Source: JANYCG01 sp031365665
GTDB lineage: Bacteria; Pseudomonadota; Gammaproteobacteria; Burkholderiales; Burkholderiaceae_C
Direction: 5' to 3'
DNA: 24,249 bases
Assembly: GCA_031365665.1 (NCBI GenBank)
Contig: JANLYO010000165.1
Coordinates: forward strand, 1 to 24,249
This document shows positions 22,673 to 24,249 of this stretch, one piece after another (the stretch's first letter is position 1; the number at the start of each line of letters is the position of its first letter). The position numbers and the translations under genes were made by a program. The notes beneath the pieces were generated by a model. The model was given only the letters and a program-made list of their open reading frames with translations. It did no database searches and was not told where the DNA came from.

Positions 22673-22718
22673 TGCGCCAAAACAGTGCGCTAAGGCGAAA
22701 ACGCACCAGTTTGACGCT
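22673..22718. promoter_or_regulatory. Tandem NtrC-like enhancer sites shared by urtA and ureA
   Basis: Site 1, TGCGCCAAAACAGTGCG (22673-22689), reads CGCACTGTTTTGGCGCA on the other strand and agrees with the enterobacterial glnA-type NtrC site TGCACTATTTTGGTGCA at 14 of 17 bases. Site 2, CGCACCAGTTTGACGCT (22702-22718), is weaker; its left half is good. They are 29 bases apart, close to three helical turns. A third half-site TGCACC is at 22739-22744. They lie between, and within reach of, both sigma-54 promoters. Confidence 0.65.
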
Positions 22719-22770
22719 CTCCTCATGCTGCAATACCGTGCACCCTTCTGGCCGGGGCGGTTTGGGCGCG

Positions 22771-22784
22771 GGCACAGCAATTGC
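22771..22784 (+). promoter_or_regulatory. Sigma-54 promoter of ureA
   Basis: GGCACAGCAATTGC has the invariant GG and GC separated by 10 bases, with GGCAC and TTGCA intact; two flanking consensus positions differ. Transcription should begin near 22796, about 24 bases before the ureA ATG. Confidence 0.72.
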
Positions 22785-22819
22785 ATCACAATCGTGCTGT
22801 CACAGGATGCCAAACAACC

Positions 22820-23122
22820 ATGGAACTCACACCCCGCGAAAAAGACAAACTGCTGTTGTTCACCGCAGCGCTGCTGGCTGAACGGCGCAAAGCGCGCGGG
22901 CTGAAGCTCAATTATCCGGAGGCTATCGCCTTCATCAGCGCGGCGGTGATGGAAGGTGCCCGCGACGGCAAAACCGTGGCGCAATTGATGAGCGAAGGGC
23001 GCACCATCTTGACGCGCCACGAGGTGATGGACGGCATTGCCGAGATGATTCCCGATATCCAGGTCGAGGCCACGTTTCCCGATGGCACCAAGCTGGTGAC
23101 GGTGCACCAACCGATTGTTTAA
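22820..23122 (+). CDS. ureA: Urease gamma subunit UreA
   Basis: A 100-residue protein, exactly the standard length for UreA. The sequence is canonical: MELTPREKDKLLLFTAALLA at the start, LNYPEAIAFISAAVMEGARDGKTVAQLM, and VEATFPDGTKLVTVHQPI at the end. It forms the urease trimer with UreB and UreC; urease hydrolyses urea to ammonia and carbamate in the cytoplasm. The start at 22820 is fixed by family length; an AGGA is 12 bases away, a weak ribosome site. It is the first gene of the forward operon behind a sigma-54 promoter. No ureD stands upstream, where it often is in other bacteria. Confidence 0.97.
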   Translation: MELTPREKDKLLLFTAALLAERRKARGLKLNYPEAIAFISAAVMEGARDGKTVAQLMSEGRTILTRHEVMDGIAEMIPDIQVEATFPDGTKLVTVHQPIV

Positions 23123-23165
23123 ATGCCGCAGCAAGCACTTTGACCGCGCTTTCACTCATTTACAT

Positions 23166-23348
23166 ATGAAACCAACTACTTCTAAATTTATAGCGGCTTG
23201 CGCGGCATTTACCTGGGCTACAACCTCATTTTCCCACAACGGACATGGGCTCGATGGCGCGCATTGGCATGCCACCGATGTGGGGGGGTTTGTTGCACTG
23301 GGGGTGGCCATCGTTGCGGCGATCTGGCTGTCTCGCGGTGGCAGGTGA
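23166..23348 (+). CDS. Small His-rich single-helix membrane peptide between ureA and ureB
   Basis: A 60-residue ORF. It starts with a signal-like helix (MKPTTSKFIAACAAFTWATTSFS), continues with a His-rich stretch SHNGHGLDGAHWHATD at 23-38 with four His, and ends in a hydrophobic helix FVALGVAIVAAIWLS before RGGR. This layout predicts a secreted or membrane peptide with possible metal-binding histidines. Its TGA overlaps the ureB ATG (TGATG at 23346-23350), implying coupled translation. No clear ribosome site is seen. The HNGHG segment recalls the start of HupE/UreJ nickel permeases, but the peptide is far too short to be one. A nickel-related role is inference from position alone. Confidence 0.62.
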   Translation: MKPTTSKFIAACAAFTWATTSFSHNGHGLDGAHWHATDVGGFVALGVAIVAAIWLSRGGR

Positions 23349-23662
23349 TGGCCATGGCACCTGGCGAAATCATTCCGTCCGAAGGCCCCGACCACGCGCT
23401 GAACACCGGCAGGCGCAGCCTCACGCTGGTGGTGCAAAACACGGCAGACCGCCCGATACAAGTCGGCTCACATTACCACTTTGCCGAGACCAACGCAGCG
23501 CTGTCGTTTGACCGAACTGCCGCGCGCGGCATGCGGCTGAACATCGCCTCCGGCCTGGCGGTGCGCTTCGAGCCGGGGCAACAACGCACCGTCGAGCTGG
23601 TCGATTTTTCAGGCGCACGCACCGTCTACGGGTTTCGCGGCCTGACTCAGGGAGTGCTTTGA
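23348..23662 (+). CDS. ureB: Urease beta subunit UreB
   Basis: A 104-residue protein of standard UreB length. Motifs are PGEIIPSEGPDHALNTGR, VQNTADRPIQVGSHYHFAETN, LSFDRTAARGMRLNIASGLAVRFEPGQQRTVELV and GFRGLTQG. The start is placed at 23348, overlapping the TGA of the small peptide; an in-frame ATG at 23354 would also fit the family. It is separated from ureA by 225 bases, wider than usual, because of the inserted small ORF, and 2 bases from ureC. Confidence 0.96.
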   Translation: MAMAPGEIIPSEGPDHALNTGRRSLTLVVQNTADRPIQVGSHYHFAETNAALSFDRTAARGMRLNIASGLAVRFEPGQQRTVELVDFSGARTVYGFRGLTQGVL

Positions 23663-23664
23663 AT

Positions 23665-24249
23665 ATGGCCACCATCGGCCGCCGCGCCTATGCGGAGATT
23701 TTTGGCCCCACTGTGGGGGATCGTGTGCGGCTCGCTGACACCGGCCTCTTGGTGGAAGTCGAGGCAGATTACACCCTGCGCGCTGGCAGTTATGGTGAAG
23801 AAGTCAAATTCGGCGGTGGCAAAACCATCCGCGACGGCATGGCCCAGTCGCAACGCATGCGAAGCGAGGGCGCGGTGGACTGCGTGATGACCAACGCCTT
23901 GATTCTGGATCATTGGGGTGTCGTCAAGGCAGACATCGGCCTCAAGGGCGGACGCATTGTGGCCATCGGCAAAGCCGGCAACCCGGACGTGCAACCCGGC
24001 GTGGACATCATCATCGGCCCTGGCACTGAAATCATCAGTTGCGAAGGCATGATCGTCACGGCAGGCGGCATCGACTCGCACATCCACTTCATCTGCCCGC
24101 AGCAGATTGACGAGGCCCTGGCCAGCGGCGTCACCACCATGCTGGGCGGTGGCACCGGCCCGGCCACCGGCACTTTTGCCACCACCTGCACGCCGGGGCC
24201 GGAAAACATCGCCCGCATGCTGCTGGCGGCCGACGCCTTCGCGATGAAC
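23665..24249 (+). CDS. ureC: Urease alpha subunit UreC, 5' part
   Basis: The first 195 residues of the catalytic subunit (normally about 570), running off the right edge with no frameshift. Motifs include RRAYAEIFGPTVGDRVRLADT, KFGGGKTIRDGMAQSQR, and TAGGIDSHIHFICPQQIDEAL; His139 and His141 are the first two nickel ligands (His134/His136 in Klebsiella numbering). GGGTGPATGT follows as expected. The remaining nickel ligands, the carbamylated Lys and the flap lie outside the window. GGGAG lies about 10 bases upstream of the ATG. Confidence 0.97.
   Translation, partial: MATIGRRAYAEIFGPTVGDRVRLADTGLLVEVEADYTLRAGSYGEEVKFGGGKTIRDGMAQSQRMRSEGAVDCVMTNALILDHWGVVKADIGLKGGRIVAIGKAGNPDVQPGVDIIIGPGTEIISCEGMIVTAGGIDSHIHFICPQQIDEALASGVTTMLGGGTGPATGTFATTCTPGPENIARMLLAADAFAMN

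Noticed and set aside
1..24249. CRISPR arrays, tRNA or rRNA genes, transposases
   Set aside because: I looked for regular spaced repeats, cloverleaf-like segments and transposase motifs and saw none.

Overview
The window is chromosomal DNA from a GC-rich Gram-negative bacterium, most likely a betaproteobacterium of the Burkholderiales and probably Comamonadaceae (Polaromonas/Rhodoferax/Acidovorax-like). The basis is the UrtABCDE and UreABC sequences, the outer-membrane and RND proteins, and GC-rich palindromic repeats that resemble intergenic repeats I remember from Comamonadaceae. This placement comes from memory and was not checked by a search.

Layout. Positions 1-299 hold the 3' end of a forward gene for a BNR/sortilin-like beta-propeller protein. 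An AT-rich gap (300-512) separates it from a long reverse-strand gene set. From 14320 down to 513, eight reverse-strand genes lie so close together (gaps of -4 to 98 bases) that they look like one operon: RND permease 2, a stub periplasmic adaptor, RND permease 1, two secreted PepSY-domain proteins, a secreted Cys-containing protein of unknown function, a peptidoglycan-binding HlyD-type adaptor, and a MacB-type ABC exporter. A 337-base leader upstream of RND permease 2 carries repeated TTGAYACGTATTKATAC elements that look like operators. Next comes an LbtU-like outer-membrane barrel (14658-16304).

From 16440 to 22558 lies a complete urea ABC importer, urtABCDE, on the reverse strand. A strong intrinsic terminator or attenuator sits between urtA and urtB. 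A divergent control region (22559-22819) separates it from the urease structural genes ureA, a 60-residue membrane peptide, ureB, and the 5' part of ureC, all forward and running off the right edge. This region has two back-to-back sigma-54 promoters and, between them, NtrC-like enhancer sites.

How it works together. The right half is a nitrogen-scavenging unit: urea is imported by UrtABCDE and hydrolysed by urease, and both arms appear to be switched on together by NtrC and sigma-54 under nitrogen limitation. The left half is an unusual envelope export unit. It combines two divergent heavy-metal-type RND pumps that have only a stub adaptor with an ABC/adaptor pair that has a peptidoglycan-binding domain, plus two PepSY proteins sharing a near-duplicate C-terminal domain. 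I see no TolC-type outer-membrane factor, no full-length RND adaptor and no regulator gene in the window. The substrate cannot be read from sequence; metal ions or a membrane-active compound are the reasonable guesses.
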